Positions 4,976 to 5,976 of a DNA stretch of 5,976 bases are shown here, in pieces. The stretch lies in assembly GCA_012511485.1 (NCBI GenBank), contig JAAZFZ010000102.1, positions 1-5,976 of the forward strand, given 5' to 3'. The translations under genes were made by a program, and so were the position numbers. The stretch's first letter is position 1. Every line of letters begins with the position of its first letter. The notes beneath the pieces were generated by a model that saw only the letters and a program-made list of their open reading frames with translations, was not told the origin of the DNA and searched no databases. Source of the DNA: Clostridiales bacterium (lineage in GTDB: Bacteria; Bacillota; Clostridia; Oscillospirales; Acutalibacteraceae).

Positions 4976-5976
4976 CTATATAAGCTTTTCTCTGATAACC
5001 TCTGCAATATCATTGCCGAGCTTTGTTATCTGAGCCTTATCCTTGCCCTCAAGCATAACCCTAACCAGAGGCTCAGTACCTGAAACGCGCACCAGCACCC
5101 TTCCATCATTGCCTAGCTCAGCCTCCGCCCTCTCGATAGCCTGTTTAACCTCAGGGTCGCTTGAGAAACGAACCTTGCCGATTTTAGAAACCTTGACATT
5201 TATCATTATCTGCGGGAATACCTCCATACAGGTTGCAAGCTCTTGAAGGCTTTTGCCTGTGCGCTTAATGACCTGCAGGAGCTGAATAGCCGTCAACTGA
5301 CCGTCACCCGTTGAGGCATAATCGAGGAAAATAACATGGCCGGACTGTTCGCCGCCGATTTTGTATCCGTTTTCAACCATGGTCTCAAGGACATACCTGT
5401 CGCCAACCTTGGTCGTGACATATTTTATGCAGTTCTCGCCGCAGAACTTATAGAATCCCATGTTGCTCATAACGGTGACAACAGCGGTGTCATGAGTGAG
5501 TCTGCCTGTTTGCTTCATATCCTTTGCGCAGATTGAAATAATTTTATCACCGTCAACTATGTTGCCCTTTGAATCCACGGCAAGCACCCTGTCGGCATCG
5601 CCGTCAAAAGCAAAGCCTACATCGAGCTTGTTGTCAACAACATACTTCTGCAATTGCTCCATATGGGTTGAGCCGCATTCTCTGTTTATATTGACTCCGT
5701 CCGGCTGTGCATTGATTATCATGCACTCTGCGCCCAGGCGCATAAAAAGCTCGGGGGCAGTTATAGAGGATGAGCCGTGTGCACAGTCAAGAGCTATCCT
5801 AATGCCCGAAAAATCCAAATCTGTTGTTGAGGTAAGATGTTCAATGTAGTCGAATATGGGCATCTCGGATGTTGTTATTCTGCCTACCTTACCGCCGATT
5901 TTGACGGGAGGAATAGCGGTTTCTTCAAGTATGATTTCCTCAATTTTTTCTTCGAGCGCATCGGGCAGCTTATACC
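4976..5976 (-). CDS. glmM: Phosphoglucosamine mutase GlmM, C-terminal three quarters (5' end outside window)
   Basis: GlmM converts glucosamine-6-phosphate to glucosamine-1-phosphate in the cytoplasm, on the way to UDP-GlcNAc, peptidoglycan and other amino sugars. 332 codons are visible; the family is about 450 residues, so roughly 115 N-terminal residues, including the phosphoserine loop of the active site, lie beyond the window edge. The visible part opens with YKLPDALEEKIEE, which in the family follows shortly after that loop. Visible residues 124-129 read DGDADR, the metal-binding loop. GGEQSGH at about 207-213 is the sugar-specificity loop. RVSGTEPLVRVM at about 296-307 is the phosphate-binding loop of domain 4. 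The GEQSGH form and the family-like linker (KVGRITTSEMPIFDYIEHL) favour GlmM over phosphomannomutase or phosphoglucomutase. The reading frame is open to the edge; the internal ATG at 5863 is not the start. It ends in TAG, 13 bases before the methyltransferase, and is probably cotranscribed with it. Confidence 0.95.
   Translation of the reverse strand, partial: YKLPDALEEKIEEIILEETAIPPVKIGGKVGRITTSEMPIFDYIEHLTSTTDLDFSGIRIALDCAHGSSSITAPELFMRLGAECMIINAQPDGVNINRECGSTHMEQLQKYVVDNKLDVGFAFDGDADRVLAVDSKGNIVDGDKIISICAKDMKQTGRLTHDTAVVTVMSNMGFYKFCGENCIKYVTTKVGDRYVLETMVENGYKIGGEQSGHVIFLDYASTGDGQLTAIQLLQVIKRTGKSLQELATCMEVFPQIMINVKVSKIGKVRFSSDPEVKQAIERAEAELGNDGRVLVRVSGTEPLVRVMLEGKDKAQITKLGNDIAEVIREKLI

Noticed and set aside
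4963..5013. Upstream extension of the methyltransferase by 17 residues
   Set aside because: It would overlap the glmM 3' end and lacks a good ribosome binding site, whereas the ATG at 4962 has TAGGAG at 7 bases and matches the family start.
5496..5849. Plus-strand open frame of 117 codons
   Set aside because: It is antisense to the conserved GlmM domains, including the DGDADR loop. Ser/Ala/Pro-rich composition is typical of a shadow frame.
5864..5976. glmM beginning at the internal ATG at 5863 as a truncated gene
   Set aside because: The same frame is open to the window edge and its translation (YKLPDALEEKIEE onward) is normal GlmM sequence, so the gene is only cut by the window.
1..5976. 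Mobile element, CRISPR array, phage or defence system
   Set aside because: There are no direct or inverted repeats, transposase, integrase or nuclease motifs; all seven genes fit a conserved chromosomal locus.

Overview
The window is an almost gap-free block of seven genes, all on the minus strand; I see no convincing gene on the plus strand. Read in the direction of transcription (high to low coordinates), the order is: the 3' part of glmM (phosphoglucosamine mutase, 5' end outside the window); a small COG1092-like SAM-dependent methyltransferase; ecfA1, ecfA2 and ecfT, the energising module of a group II ECF vitamin/micronutrient transporter; truA (tRNA pseudouridine synthase A); and the 5' part of a membrane-anchored protein that resembles the DUF5711 family (3' end outside the window).

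The likely source is an anaerobic low-to-mid GC Firmicute of the class Clostridia, possibly Oscillospiraceae/Ruminococcaceae-like. The grounds are the ecfA1-ecfA2-ecfT-truA order typical of Firmicutes, the sequence character of the proteins, strong GGAGG-type ribosome binding sites, and the DUF5711-like protein, a family I associate with Clostridia. This is an inference; no marker gene settles it.

Layout: glmM ends 13 bases before the methyltransferase. The methyltransferase stop lies one base from the ecfA1 start. ecfA1/ecfA2 and ecfA2/ecfT overlap through ATGA, and ecfT/truA through TGATG. These five genes are therefore almost certainly cotranscribed and translationally coupled. The only sizeable gap is 66 bases between truA and the DUF5711-like gene. 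It holds a perfect extended -10 sequence (TG-A-TATAAT), so the last gene may have its own promoter. No intrinsic terminator, RNA gene, mobile element, CRISPR array or repeat is visible.

Functionally, GlmM supplies glucosamine-1-phosphate for peptidoglycan precursors. EcfA1, EcfA2 and EcfT power uptake by substrate-binding S proteins that must be encoded elsewhere. TruA modifies the tRNA anticodon arm. The methyltransferase probably acts on RNA, but its substrate is unknown. This is mainly conserved housekeeping DNA. I did not find an undescribed system; the points worth a second look are the uncharacterised methyltransferase, the DUF5711-like membrane protein with its candidate promoter, and the placement of the ecf-truA block next to glmM with no ribosomal protein genes in view.
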